The position numbers were made by a program, and so were the translations under genes. Below the pieces are notes generated by a model, which worked only from the letters and a program-made list of their open reading frames with translations, had not been told where the DNA came from and did not search any database. From contig DBMM01000065.1 in NCBI GenBank assembly GCA_002298925.1, positions 40,017-104,016 of the forward strand: a stretch of DNA of 64,000 nucleotides, read 5' to 3'. This document shows positions 52,753 to 62,467 of this stretch, piece after piece (position 1 is the first letter of the stretch; every line of letters starts with the position of its first letter). Source of the DNA: Geobacter sp. UBA698. GTDB taxonomy: Bacteria > Desulfobacterota > Desulfuromonadia > Geobacterales > Pseudopelobacteraceae.

Positions 52753-55386
52753 TTATTTGCTATCCAGCACCTTTCGCACCGTGGCGGCCATGCCATGTAT
52801 CGAAAATGGCTTCTGAATGAAGTACACTCCCTCATCCAGCTTGCCATTGAGAGCAATTACATCGGCCGTGTATCCCGACATGAACAGGCGCTTGATGTGC
52901 GGATAAAGGGAGTGCAGCTTTTGGGCCAGATCCTGCCCGTTCATCTCGGGCATGATCACGTCGGTCATGAGCAGGTGGATCTCACTGGCATGCTCCCGTA
53001 CCTGACAGATGGCCTCGCCTGGGGTGCTTGCCGCCAGCACGGTGTAGCCCAGACCTTCAAGCATCATCGTGGTCATTTTCAGGATGGACGGTTCATCTTC
53101 CACGAGCAGTATGGTCTCCTGACCGCGTAAGGGTGCTTGCTCCGCACCTTCCTTCTGCACATGCTCGGCCTTGCCAACATGCCGGGGCAGATAAATCGTA
53201 AACGTCGTTCCCGAGCCTGGCTCGCTGTAAGCATAGATAAACCCGTTGTTCTGCTTGACGACTCCGTAGACCGTGGCCAGTCCTAGGCCGGTTCCCTCAC
53301 CTATTCCCTTGGTAGTAAAAAAAGGTTCGAAGATATGAGCCAGCGTTTCCTTGTCCATGCCGCAGCCATCGTCGCTCACGGCCAGCCGAACGTAATCCCC
53401 GGGTATAAAGCCTGTCAGGTGGGCACAGTAATTCTCGTCTATGACGCTGTTACCTGTCTCGATCATTATGTTACCGTTACCAGCGACGGCATCCCGGGCA
53501 TTGATGCACAGGTTGGCCAGAATTTGGTCGATTTGGGAGGGGTCCACCTTGACCGGCCAAAGATCCGCCTCCGACTTCCAGTTGATATGGATGTCCTCAC
53601 CAATGAGCCGTTGTAGCATCTTGAACATGCCCACCAACGTCTCGTTCAGGTCCAGCACCTTGGGTGCAATGGTCTGCTTGCGGGCGAAGGCCAGCAGTTG
53701 CCGCGTGAGGTCGGCGGACCGCTCGGCCGCCTTCTGGATTTCCGTAAGATCGGCAAAAATTGGCTGTGACGGTTCTGATTTCATGCGGGCCATTTCCGCA
53801 CGCCCGAGAATGACACCCAGCATGTTGTTGAAATCATGAGCTACACCGCCCGCCAACTGACCTACGGATTCCATCTTCTGGGCCTGGTGTAATTGTCTTT
53901 CAAGTGCCAGCTTCTCTTCTTCAGCTATTTTGCGGTCTGTGATATCCTGAGCAGTGCCCCGTAAGCCTATTATACCGCCATCCTCGTTGCGAAAGACTTC
54001 CCCACGGGCAACGATCCATCCCCTCGTGGTAACAACGGGATGGGCGAGTTCCAAATCAAGCTCGTACGGTTCTCCATCCTGCAAGGCCCTTTTAACCGCA
54101 GCATCAAGCTTTTCAGTGCTCTCAAGGGTATACTGCTTGAGATGTTGCTTATAAGTAGGCGCCGGCAGATTGGGGTCAAAATTCAGGAGCCTGTATAGTT
54201 CTTCAGACCAAAAGGTTGTGTCGGTTGTTGCATTCCACTCCCAGTTGCCGATATTCGCTACCCGTTGCGCCTCTTTAAGTTTTGCCTCGCTTTCACGTAA
54301 AGCGCGTTCTCTCCGCTCGATCTGCTCGGTCATGTGATCAAAGCTTTGTGCGAGTGCCCCCAGTTCGCCACCTGTGACAAATCCCGCAACTTGTATTTGC
54401 CGGTCTCCATTTGCAAGGCATCTTGAGGCATCTACCAGCAAGGAAATCCGCTTGACGATGAAATATTTGCTAACCATGTAAGCCGCCACAACTGCCATGA
54501 GCAAAAAGGACGACAGCAGAGCGACGTTATTGATAAGCATGGTGTTGGCCGCCGAAAGGGCCTCGTTGAAGGGTATTCCCATACGGACATAGAGGTATGG
54601 AGCCGATTCATCGTTGAGGCGCAGCTTGCGATAGCTGATGATGCGCTCGTCGCCGTTCATGCTGCGAATAATACCTGTATACTCTTCAGGCCCATCCACC
54701 ATGTGCTGATAGAGATCTTTTCGTAACGGGGTGCCGGATTTCAGACTCGTAATCTTGCTTGCAAAAATGATTGTTCCCTTATGATCTATAAGCAAGAGTC
54801 CCGCGCTCGGGGGAAGCTTGAACTGTTCCGTGACTTTTTTGTAATAGTCGAGGTTGAATGCGACAACGATGACGCCGGCGATTTTTCCCTGTTGGTTTCT
54901 GTAGGGATAAGCATAACTTAGGGAGGGTTGGTTTGTCGTACGGCCGATTAAGTATTCACTTGATGACAGGTGACCGCTTGAGAGTGCATTTCTGAAATGG
55001 CGGCGATCAGCAATTGAAATGGGAAGCTTGGTGGGAATGCCAGAGCACCAGACGTTTCCGCCCGCATCAGCAATGACGATATTTACGAACTGTGGGTTTA
55101 GTTGGAGGAGGCTATTCAGTATGGTTTGAACTTTACCTGCATCCTGATTAACAACGTCAGGAAGCCGAGCGAGCGTAGCCATCAACTGCTCTGTTGCCGC
55201 CGTTTGATTTTGTTGTTCAGATACGATACGCTCAACAATTTTCTGTGTCTCCTTGCCGGCATTCTCAATGGCGTTATTCCTGAGTTGAAGCCCGGAATGG
55301 ATGATAATACCGACACAGGGGAGCGCAACTATCATGGCAATTGCAAACAGCACTGTTTTGATTGACAGCAACTGAGACTTGAGCAC
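52753..55386 (-). CDS. Hybrid sensor histidine kinase (CACHE-HAMP-PAS-HisKA-HATPase-REC)
   Basis: An 877-residue membrane sensor. Helix 1 is near 13-33. A double-CACHE-like periplasmic domain lies between the helices, the second near 288-310. HAMP follows, then a PAS domain (about 370-490), HisKA with H517 in GVAHDFNNMLGVI, HATPase with NLCINARDAV, DDGCGMD and GEGTGLGLATV, and a C-terminal receiver with D809 in LLMTDVIMPEMNG. The histidine kinase core is intact, so phosphotransfer to its own receiver is expected; the cognate regulator is not visible here. Confidence 0.93.
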   Translation of the reverse strand: MLKSQLLSIKTVLFAIAMIVALPCVGIIIHSGLQLRNNAIENAGKETQKIVERIVSEQQNQTAATEQLMATLARLPDVVNQDAGKVQTILNSLLQLNPQFVNIVIADAGGNVWCSGIPTKLPISIADRRHFRNALSSGHLSSSEYLIGRTTNQPSLSYAYPYRNQQGKIAGVIVVAFNLDYYKKVTEQFKLPPSAGLLLIDHKGTIIFASKITSLKSGTPLRKDLYQHMVDGPEEYTGIIRSMNGDERIISYRKLRLNDESAPYLYVRMGIPFNEALSAANTMLINNVALLSSFLLMAVVAAYMVSKYFIVKRISLLVDASRCLANGDRQIQVAGFVTGGELGALAQSFDHMTEQIERRERALRESEAKLKEAQRVANIGNWEWNATTDTTFWSEELYRLLNFDPNLPAPTYKQHLKQYTLESTEKLDAAVKRALQDGEPYELDLELAHPVVTTRGWIVARGEVFRNEDGGIIGLRGTAQDITDRKIAEEEKLALERQLHQAQKMESVGQLAGGVAHDFNNMLGVILGRAEMARMKSEPSQPIFADLTEIQKAAERSADLTRQLLAFARKQTIAPKVLDLNETLVGMFKMLQRLIGEDIHINWKSEADLWPVKVDPSQIDQILANLCINARDAVAGNGNIMIETGNSVIDENYCAHLTGFIPGDYVRLAVSDDGCGMDKETLAHIFEPFFTTKGIGEGTGLGLATVYGVVKQNNGFIYAYSEPGSGTTFTIYLPRHVGKAEHVQKEGAEQAPLRGQETILLVEDEPSILKMTTMMLEGLGYTVLAASTPGEAICQVREHASEIHLLMTDVIMPEMNGQDLAQKLHSLYPHIKRLFMSGYTADVIALNGKLDEGVYFIQKPFSIHGMAATVRKVLDSK

Positions 55387-55695
55387 TCAAATCCTCACAT
55401 CATTGTAGTTTGTTGGCGTGTTTCGAGGTGACCCGACTGAGGCAGATTTTTCTCTACACTACCACAACAAGTGTCAGGCAGACGAAGATAAATCTCCAAT
55501 TATGAGCGCAAATGACTAAAAATTAGGCCCGTTGCAAATCAGCTTCGAAGGATGCCCCTACATAGGCCTCCAACCATGACCTGATTCCATCTTTAATTCA
55601 CAACTAATTATATGAACATATTACCTTTAGTTGGGTCAGCCTTGGGCGCCAATAATGCGTCAGAATTCCACGCCGATTCACAAGCACCTTGATAT
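55387..55695. other. Gene-free stretch
   Basis: I see no coding frame, repeat, clear promoter or terminator in these 309 bases. The base composition turns more AT-rich here, marking the change toward the right-end segment. Confidence 0.5.
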
Positions 55696-56652
55696 TTATT
55701 TACTCTGGCCAAGGGTTTTCAAGGTTGAAGGCTTAAAGGGTCGGTCGTTATTTGGATCATATCCAGCCATGCCAACAGCGAGATATATATCATAGGACTG
55801 TTGTGGTTGAAGATTTGCGATCTCCCAATTGACATCGATGAATCTCACATCGCTTTTCAGCGGCACAAGAGTTTTCCCAGTTGGATCCTCCAGTGGACCA
55901 TCATGATTGGTAAAGCTGACCCTGAATGGGAGGTTGGGGCCAAACCATTCCAAGAAATTGGCCATTCTGGTGAAATGATGCCCTTCGTTAATGGCATCAT
56001 TGCCATACTGATACATGCCGGCATAGGAGTTTTCTACCGGCGAAATCTGGCTTTCGTATTTTATGAGCCTATCCTTTACCCATCCGATGTTACCCCTTGC
56101 TGAGCCATAATCGCCCACCCAAGGTTCATCCCCATAGGCATAGTAAAAACCAACCGGTCTATTCCCGATATTTATGAATCTAATGGTCAAAATAAAGTAA
56201 GGTTCATTGGCAAAAAAGTAGGCGGTTCGTTCAATGCGGACAGGCACACCACTGATTTCAGTCTGGTGGTAACTGGAAACAACTGGCGATGTATTACTCT
56301 TTTCGACCACCCGGCTGCCAAGAAAAGTCCATTGCTCAGGCTCTTTCATGTCGTGGCCGTCAATGGCTAACATGGCCTCGTTAACATTGCACCAGACATG
56401 ATACCAGCGCTTGCCGTTGTAATACGACATGCCGGACTCATCCATGGATATGTTGGTGTCGGCAAGTATGTTGGCCGGAAGCGTCCCGCCTACAAACAGA
56501 CCTTGAATCCGTTCATGGCTGTCAGAATACAGGCGGCCCAGGCTGGTAAACAGTACTGTCCCGTCAGACATAAAGTTTTTGAATATACCGCTGCCATCTT
56601 TTTCATCCCATTCGTAATAGATATGGGATTTACCTGGCTTGCTTGGATGCAT
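55696..56652 (-). CDS. Unknown protein, 5' end lost
   Basis: At least 318 residues from the first ATG, but the same frame runs open another 45 codons upstream to a stop at 56790-56788 without any ATG, GTG or TTG. That extra part (GKYVVKDDLYVGDVGQIVYS) reads like real protein, so the native start is missing and the gene is probably truncated by the element remnant next to it. The protein is beta-rich, with YYAYGDEPWVGDYG and SYDIYLAVGMAGYDPNND, and no known family is recognised. It may no longer be functional. Confidence 0.55.
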   Translation of the reverse strand: MHPSKPGKSHIYYEWDEKDGSGIFKNFMSDGTVLFTSLGRLYSDSHERIQGLFVGGTLPANILADTNISMDESGMSYYNGKRWYHVWCNVNEAMLAIDGHDMKEPEQWTFLGSRVVEKSNTSPVVSSYHQTEISGVPVRIERTAYFFANEPYFILTIRFINIGNRPVGFYYAYGDEPWVGDYGSARGNIGWVKDRLIKYESQISPVENSYAGMYQYGNDAINEGHHFTRMANFLEWFGPNLPFRVSFTNHDGPLEDPTGKTLVPLKSDVRFIDVNWEIANLQPQQSYDIYLAVGMAGYDPNNDRPFKPSTLKTLGQSK

Positions 56653-56832
56653 GGCGTTATCAATGCGAAACTTAGGGTCGTCGAAATCTTTACTGTAGAC
56701 AATCTGTCCAACATCGCCGACGTACAGATCATCTTTGACTACATATTTCCCGTCTTTGTTTTTGAGAATAAAGAGAATATGTATGGGTCAACTCTCCATT
56801 TTCCACTTTTTATAAACTGAGGCGGAAAGAGA

Positions 56833-57000
56833 TATTCCCAATCGGATAGCCGGGGGTTTTTCTCCCCCGGCCTACACACCACCCGGCGTGCGGGTCCGCA
56901 CCGGGCGGTTCACAAGAGTTACCGGGAAAAAATGGGTAGAGTAGAGAACAGGTTTTACCCTGCCCTCCCTCATCAAACCGGACATGCACTTATCCCACAT
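56833..57000 (-). mobile_element. Hairpin-rich remnant resembling a group II intron tail
   Basis: On the minus strand this holds GTGCATGTCCGGTTTGATGA, TACTCTACCC, a GC-rich hairpin CCGCCCGGTGCGG / CGCACGCCGGGTGG, and a second hairpin GCCGGGGG / CCCCCGGC. This arrangement looks like the segment that follows the reverse transcriptase gene in bacterial group II introns. Two such tails seem to be joined. No reverse transcriptase frame is present. The call rests on pattern memory and would need an RNA-family search. Confidence 0.4.
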
Positions 57001-57645
57001 CCAGAATAAAGCTGGGGTCACAGAAAAATGCTGGGGTCTACGCAATTGACAACCTCGGGGAATCGGGGAAACGAGAAGAAGTGAGTTTCATAGCGGAACG
57101 TGTGAGGGGCGGATTCTTGGCGATGACAACTTTGCTGATGAAGCCTTGTCCTCACTGAGTTGGGAAAGATGCTGAACCGTGATATCGACCTCTGGGAAGG
57201 GCCGGCCAACGACTTCTGGATGAGACGAGTAGCGACTAACGTCTGAGAGCTCGCATCGAAGGAATGCGGCAAGAGCTGTCAGAATGGCATAAAGATTAAC
57301 CTGACCACTCGTAGACCTCAGCATCCCCGACCCCAGCATCCCCCCTCACTTTCATTTGAATCATCTCTAAATAGCCAATTAACGCCATACAAATCCTTTT
57401 GCCCTAATGAAAGCTAATTGTCGTTGTATGATACGATATCAAAGTGTATATAATTTTATACTAATGTGTTTTTATTAATAGCCTGATATGAAGCAGATTC
57501 CCGCAATTCAAATAATAAATGAGTAAGCAAACTAATCGACAATGTCACCTTTTGCCCCTTCGATTGGGCTCCCCGGTTAGGTTCTCGAACATATTACGTA
57601 AGTCAATGATGTGACAGACTAGCGAGTGAAAGGAATAAAAGATCA
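57001..57645. other. Gene-free stretch, probably degraded mobile DNA
   Basis: Only short overlapping frames (under 85 codons, minus strand, 57018-57339) are present and they do not resemble known families. The phrases AAAGCTGGGGTCACAG and AAATGCTGGGGTCTACG near 57010 repeat a GCTGGGGTC core, echoed by CCCCAGCAT at 57333-57341, suggesting element edges. From 57340 on it is AT-rich and likely contains the promoter of the next gene. Confidence 0.4.
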
Positions 57646-59304
57646 ATGAAAACTAGATCACGTATAATGTCAGGGGTCATTACGGTATTACTGGTGGGCA
57701 TGACCGTGATGGTTATATCCGTTTGCCAGGTCCACGCCCAGTCCGTCGTCGATATTGCACCCTTGCCGTTCTGGCTTAGCTACTGCGAGGATCCGACGTG
57801 CGGGGGAAAGCAGCCGTTGGTGGTGCATGTCTGTCCGGAGACAAACGCATCCTGCGAACCGAGTCGCCAAACCACAGTCGTGCCACGTTTGGACGAACGC
57901 CAAATCGATCAGATTCTCTTGCTGATACAAAAAGCCGATGGGTCTGACCCGATAACTTTAACGCTCGTATCGGGATCTGGCTCGCTGATTGGTTCTGCTA
58001 TGGTCTTGTCAACGACTAGTCCTGTGATTGTGAAATCAGACGTGGACATTACTCTTAGCTACTATCAGGTGACACCAGTCTGGGGAGGAACGACGAACTT
58101 AGACTTTGTCAGCGCGACCAAAACCTCACCCGAGGTGGAAACCATCGTCTACCGCCACCCCACGTTTCTCGTTAATGACGAGGTGATTCAACTGCACGAG
58201 CGGAGCCGCAACATCATCGCAGTAGAGAGCCAGATCGCTGGCATCCACCCAGGCCAAATGCATGCCTTCTTTATGCCCACGGAGTTTGTGACCATAGGCG
58301 AAGGCAATTTTTCAGACGGCAATCTCAATGTCTGGGTGAACTATGGCAATCCCCCCTACATCGACGTTATCGGCAGTGTTTACGATACGGCCTTGCCCCG
58401 CTTCGCGCACGAATACGTGCACGAAATGTTCAGCGAGGTCTCACAGAGCCATCCGGGGGGAAGCTTGTGCTTGAACGAAGGTATAGCTGACGCGTTTGCG
58501 TTTGCGGCGGGCTTCCTGCCGGAAAACGATTTCGGTCCGGTCGGCTTGCACGGAGCTGACTTCAACCAAGGCTGTACTGAAATCGAGCAGAACTTCGAAG
58601 TACATGATGCCGGAAACTGCCCATTCTGGCAGATACGCCGCCTAGGCCTACTATCACCATCCTTCGCGGCGCGAGTGCTGGATCCACAACGCATCATCAG
58701 CTTCGACAGCTGTGACCTTACATCATCCCATACCGGCAATGCCCTACTTGTTCTTTTCTCCGAAGCCGCTGGTCGCGACATGACCCAAGCGATACAGATG
58801 GCCGAAATCCCCAACGCTGGGTCCTATGAAGCAGCTATGCTAGCTTTGGAATTAGCCCCATCAACCGTGCTGTTTTCCACCTTCACCACCAACGTAGAGA
58901 TCGAGACCAGTCCAAAAGAAAATGATCTCGAGGTGAAGGCCAATTTCACTTTGGGCACAGGTAACAATGGCATTTATCCTGTCCATGAAGATGTGACTTT
59001 CGAACTCACGGGAGGGTCGGCATCCTTTTCCGTGACCATCCCGGCGGGCTCTTTTAGACAGTATAAGAAGGGGGGGTTCAAATTCAAAGGGAGTATCAAC
59101 AACGTATCTTTGGAAGCCCAGATCACCCAGTTTGAGTTCGGCCGCTATGCCTTTGAGTTCAAGGCCGAAGGCGTGAATCTGAAGGGTATCGCTAACCCAG
59201 TGAAGGTGAAGCTCACCATCGGTAACGATGGCGGCAAAACACCAGTGACTGCCAAATTCGAGAAGGACCACGATGGGCAAAGATGTAAACGACCACCGCG
59301 ATGA
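57646..59304 (+). CDS. Secreted HEXXH metalloprotease (gluzincin-like)
   Basis: A 552-residue exported protein. The signal peptide (about 1-31) ends near VHAQS. The N-terminal part is Cys-containing (YCEDPTCGGK). The zinc motif is HEYVH, H255-E256-H259, and the third ligand is likely E278 in LNEGIADAF, 19 residues on, a gluzincin spacing. The C-terminal 120 residues form a beta domain (FTLGTGNNG). The family is not named with certainty; it is not a classic thermolysin. Activity and substrate are unknown. AAAGGAAT precedes the ATG. Confidence 0.75.
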   Translation: MKTRSRIMSGVITVLLVGMTVMVISVCQVHAQSVVDIAPLPFWLSYCEDPTCGGKQPLVVHVCPETNASCEPSRQTTVVPRLDERQIDQILLLIQKADGSDPITLTLVSGSGSLIGSAMVLSTTSPVIVKSDVDITLSYYQVTPVWGGTTNLDFVSATKTSPEVETIVYRHPTFLVNDEVIQLHERSRNIIAVESQIAGIHPGQMHAFFMPTEFVTIGEGNFSDGNLNVWVNYGNPPYIDVIGSVYDTALPRFAHEYVHEMFSEVSQSHPGGSLCLNEGIADAFAFAAGFLPENDFGPVGLHGADFNQGCTEIEQNFEVHDAGNCPFWQIRRLGLLSPSFAARVLDPQRIISFDSCDLTSSHTGNALLVLFSEAAGRDMTQAIQMAEIPNAGSYEAAMLALELAPSTVLFSTFTTNVEIETSPKENDLEVKANFTLGTGNNGIYPVHEDVTFELTGGSASFSVTIPAGSFRQYKKGGFKFKGSINNVSLEAQITQFEFGRYAFEFKAEGVNLKGIANPVKVKLTIGNDGGKTPVTAKFEKDHDGQRCKRPPR

Positions 59305-59580
59305 CGTTAAGCACTACGCCTCCGCTGACTTTGTTTTTTCATTTGATACATGAAACGCTGTGTCATCAATTTGTACAAATCAAAGAGTCGGCACCTTCTA
59401 TTCAGGGACAGAGAGAGACGTATCCTCGCTAAGAGCTGCTGCCTAGCGTCTGCAGTTAAAAGCAGTGACTGAACCATGTTTTAGTTCCGGGGACATCATA
59501 CTCAATTCAGCCAAGATAAGTATGGTGCCCACAAAAGTCTGCCGGGTGGCGAAGAGCGACGGGCTGTGGGTAAAAGCTGG

Positions 59581-59655
59581 GAGTCAGTCTTCGAAGTTAT
59601 CAAGATTGAATGTGAAACTGGAGCAACTTATCAACTTGGAAGCCTGCCCCTGCGA
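59581..59655 (+). repeat. 75-bp diverged direct repeat, left copy (flanks phaC)
   Basis: This copy matches 62363-62437 at about 60 of 75 positions without gaps, including ACTTATCAACTTGGAAG exactly. Both copies lie in the same orientation and enclose phaC and the DUF6489 gene. In one frame it could read VFEVIKIECETGATYQLGSL, close to VLQVIKIVRKTNVTYQLGRL at the right copy, which hints at a coding origin. The rest of 59305-59827 has no confident gene; a TATACT -10-like box sits at 59794-59799, upstream of phaC. Confidence 0.6.
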
Positions 59656-59827
59656 TCTTTGTTTGCCTTTCTCCCTCTTCGGTTGTTTCGGCATACTCCT
59701 CATTTTCAAAAATAACGGGGCGATGAGGCAGCAAAAAATTGTTTTGTTGACTACCTCAGTCAGGTTAAGCTAATGATGATGCGTAACATTTGATATACTC
59801 GGCATCCGAACACAACCAGAGGCAATT

Positions 59828-61549
59828 ATGGAAAAAATGGACCCACAAGCATTGTTTGAAAAATTCGCATCAAAAGGGCATCACATGTTCAAAGATTTTT
59901 CTGTTTCTGAATCACAGGAAATGGCAGACCAGTTCGTAAATTCCTGGAATACCATCATGAAGCGTTCGATGGAAAGTCCTGAAGAATGGCTGAAAACAAT
60001 CACCGGATTTTACCAAGACCAGTATAATTTGTGGATCAATATGTTTAAGTTGTCCTCCGAGGGTGTAGTTCAGCCGGTGCGTGGAGACAGGCGATTCTCT
60101 GCCCCTGAATGGGAAGAAAGCCCATTACACAATTATATTAAACAATCATATTTGCTGTCGTCACGCTGGCTAACGGGGATGATTTCAGATTCCACCCTGG
60201 ATGACGCAACTAAGAATAAATGTGACTTTTATACGCGTCAGTTTGTCGATGCAATGTCACCCTCCAATTTTGCAATGACGAATCCCGAGGTGCTTAAGGA
60301 GACGTTGGAAAGTAAAGGGCAAAACCTGATTCAGGGTCTTGAGAATTTGATGCAGGATATCGATAACGGTCGTATTACTATGACCGATGAATCTGCGTTT
60401 GAACTGGGTAAGAATCTTGCGACCACACCCGGTTCAGTGGTATTCCAGAATGACCTTTTTCAGCTTGTTCATTTCAAGCCGATGACAGAAAAAGTCAATG
60501 ATCGCCCACTCTTGATTATTCCGCCCTGCATCAACAAATATTATGTGCTTGACCTGTCTGAAGACAATTCCTATGTGCGTTATTGTCTGGAAAAGGGCAA
60601 CAACGTCTTTATTATTTCCTGGCGGAATCCGGATGAAGCGCTTGGGGATAAAACCTGGGATGACTATCTTAATGAAGGAACGATCCCGGCCATCGACGCA
60701 GTTAAGAACATAACCGGTGCGAAGAAAATCAACGGCGTTGCCTGGTGTATTGGTGGCACCATGTTGGCGACCACCATGGCGGTACTGGCTGCAAAACGCA
60801 AAAAGCCTTTTGCGTCGGCAACCTTTTTTACCACCCTGCTGGATTTTTCTGACCCGGGCGAATTAGGTGTGTTTATTGATGAATCCCAGGTCAAACAACA
60901 CGAACATAAACTTAAAGAAGGTGGTGTCATGCCAGGCAAGCAGCTGGCCACAACCTTTGCAATGCTACGCGCCAATGATTTAATCTGGAACTACGTGGTG
61001 AACAATTACCTGAAAGGTAAAACACCGCCACCTTTCGACATTCTTTACTGGAACGCCGATTCGACCAATATGACATCGGCCATGTACACCTGGTATCTGC
61101 GCAATATGTACCTGGAAAACAAATTGATCGAGCCAGGTGGAGTCGAGCTGTGCGGTGTTCCGGTTGATTTGGGAAAAATCGATTGCCCGGTTTATTGCCT
61201 GTCTACCATTGAAGATCACATCGCCCCCTGGAAAACGACCTTTATTTCAACCGAGCTTCTGAAAGGCCCGATGCAATTCGTGTTGGGCGCGAGCGGGCAC
61301 ATCGCTGGTGTGATTAATCCGGCCAACAAAAACAAACGTAATTACTGGATTAATGGTGAAACAGGCCAGGGTGCCGACCATTGGCTGGAAACTGCGGAAA
61401 GTGTTCCCGGCAGTTGGTGGACTCACTGGGACAAATGGCTGAAGAGTCAGGGGGGAAACGAAATTCCAGCACCGGAACAGGTTGGCAATAAAGAATATCC
61501 GGAAATTGAAGCTGCGCCAGGCTCGTATGTTTTTGCCAAGACCAATTAA
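59828..61549 (+). CDS. phaC: Class I polyhydroxyalkanoate synthase PhaC
   Basis: A 573-residue cytoplasmic enzyme that polymerises hydroxyacyl-CoA into PHA. The N-terminal PhaC domain leads to the alpha/beta hydrolase core, with the lipase-like box AWCIGGT (nucleophile C307), D463 in EDHIAPW and H491 in GASGHIAGV, the full Cys-Asp-His triad. The length fits class I. AGAGG precedes the ATG. The base composition is lower in GC than the island to the left. The next gene lies 29 bases after the stop and is probably co-transcribed. No phaA or phaB is adjacent. Confidence 0.95.
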   Translation: MEKMDPQALFEKFASKGHHMFKDFSVSESQEMADQFVNSWNTIMKRSMESPEEWLKTITGFYQDQYNLWINMFKLSSEGVVQPVRGDRRFSAPEWEESPLHNYIKQSYLLSSRWLTGMISDSTLDDATKNKCDFYTRQFVDAMSPSNFAMTNPEVLKETLESKGQNLIQGLENLMQDIDNGRITMTDESAFELGKNLATTPGSVVFQNDLFQLVHFKPMTEKVNDRPLLIIPPCINKYYVLDLSEDNSYVRYCLEKGNNVFIISWRNPDEALGDKTWDDYLNEGTIPAIDAVKNITGAKKINGVAWCIGGTMLATTMAVLAAKRKKPFASATFFTTLLDFSDPGELGVFIDESQVKQHEHKLKEGGVMPGKQLATTFAMLRANDLIWNYVVNNYLKGKTPPPFDILYWNADSTNMTSAMYTWYLRNMYLENKLIEPGGVELCGVPVDLGKIDCPVYCLSTIEDHIAPWKTTFISTELLKGPMQFVLGASGHIAGVINPANKNKRNYWINGETGQGADHWLETAESVPGSWWTHWDKWLKSQGGNEIPAPEQVGNKEYPEIEAAPGSYVFAKTN

Positions 61550-61578
61550 CCTAACCAATACCAGTACGGAGGATAACA

Positions 61579-61839
61579 ATGAAAATCACATTTGACATCG
61601 ATGCAACTCCTCAAGAGTTACGTACTTTTTTTGGCTTGCCTGACGTTGAGACCCTCCAGAAAGAGATGATGGAGCAGATCCGAAAAAAAATGTTGGACGG
61701 TGCCGAAGGTTTTGATCCGATTTCCCTAATGAAACCTTTGTTGCCAGATCATATGCAGTCAATGAGTGCTCTACAGAAAAGCTTCTGGGATTCCTTTACC
61801 AAGGCATCCAAAGCATCCAAAGAGGAAAAAAAAGAGTAG
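61579..61839 (+). CDS. DUF6489 family small protein
   Basis: An 86-residue protein starting MKITFDIDATPQELRTFFGL, the DUF6489 hallmark, followed by a coiled helix (LQKEMMEQIRKKM) and a charged tail. It is known to sit beside phaC in some genomes. The role is unknown; a granule or PhaC-associated factor is an inference from position. GTACGGAGG precedes the start. A terminator follows 25 bases after the stop, closing the phaC operon. Confidence 0.75.
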   Translation: MKITFDIDATPQELRTFFGLPDVETLQKEMMEQIRKKMLDGAEGFDPISLMKPLLPDHMQSMSALQKSFWDSFTKASKASKEEKKE

Positions 61840-61863
61840 CGCAGTCTATTTGTTTCGTCATAG

Positions 61864-61891
61864 AAAAGGCCGCGATAGCGGCCTTTTTTTC
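61864..61891 (+). terminator. Rho-independent terminator of the phaC operon
   Basis: GGCCGC / GCGGCC stem with a GATA loop at 61868-61883, followed by eight T's. The stem is extended by A-T pairs on both sides. Confidence 0.9.
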
Positions 61892-62332
61892 AGTTGTACG
61901 CCCGGTGAAGCAAAGCTTGACACCTGTTTTTTTTGCTGCTGCACAACCCTCACCATGCTTGAAGTCACTCCCCCCGCCAAGACAAAAAACATCTATGAAA
62001 CATTGGTTTACGTATCTATATGTTAAAAGCTGAAGTTTTTCATTATTCCCCCTCCCCTCCCCATGTCTCTTTCCATCCATCAATATCCATTTTTTTTGAT
62101 TTTTCCCCGAATCCGTAAGCAATCCGTAATCACTATATGGTAAAAATATTATTAAATATATTTAGCATTTTCGGAAATTGAAAAACATCGTTCTTTACCA
62201 CACGATTAGATATACTGGTAGCTTCAGAGATCCCCAAACAAATGATCTTTTTTTTGGTTTGGATGTCACGTATGAGCTGGCGGTAGTCGAAAGGAAAAAT
62301 TAATCAGGGATGCTTGGCAAAAAAGCGAGGCT

Positions 62333-62467
62333 ATGAACACTGAACAGCAAGTGAAAGAACTAGGATCAGTCTTACAAGTTATCAAAATTGTACGTAAAAC
62401 CAATGTAACTTATCAACTTGGAAGACTGACCCTGCGACTATTCCAGGTATCCCTACATGGCGGATAG
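62333..62467 (+). CDS. Short ORF carrying the right copy of the phaC-flanking repeat
   Basis: A 44-residue frame, MNTEQQVKELGSVLQVIK onward, with AGCGAGG upstream of the ATG. It contains the 75-bp repeat (62363-62437) and overlaps the end of the minus-strand DUF4143 gene by 15 bases. The coding reading agrees with one frame of the left copy, but the left copy has no start. It may be the start fragment of a lost gene. The rest of 61892-62332 shows nothing clear. Confidence 0.3.
   Translation: MNTEQQVKELGSVLQVIKIVRKTNVTYQLGRLTLRLFQVSLHGG
62363..62437 (+). repeat. 75-bp diverged direct repeat, right copy (flanks phaC)
   Basis: Partner of 59581-59655, about 80% identical, same orientation, 2.7 kb apart around the phaC operon. 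The longest exact run is AACTTATCAACTTGGAAG at 62406-62423. The changes are spread evenly, so the duplication is not recent. Confidence 0.6.

Noticed and set aside
57018..57339. Two overlapping minus-strand frames of 83-84 codons
   Set aside because: They lie in different frames over the same bases, lack start signals, and show no recognisable domain.
59465..59773. A 102-codon open frame upstream of phaC
   Set aside because: It crosses the 75-bp repeat in a frame that disagrees with the coding-like reading of both repeat copies, has no ribosome binding site, and resembles no family.
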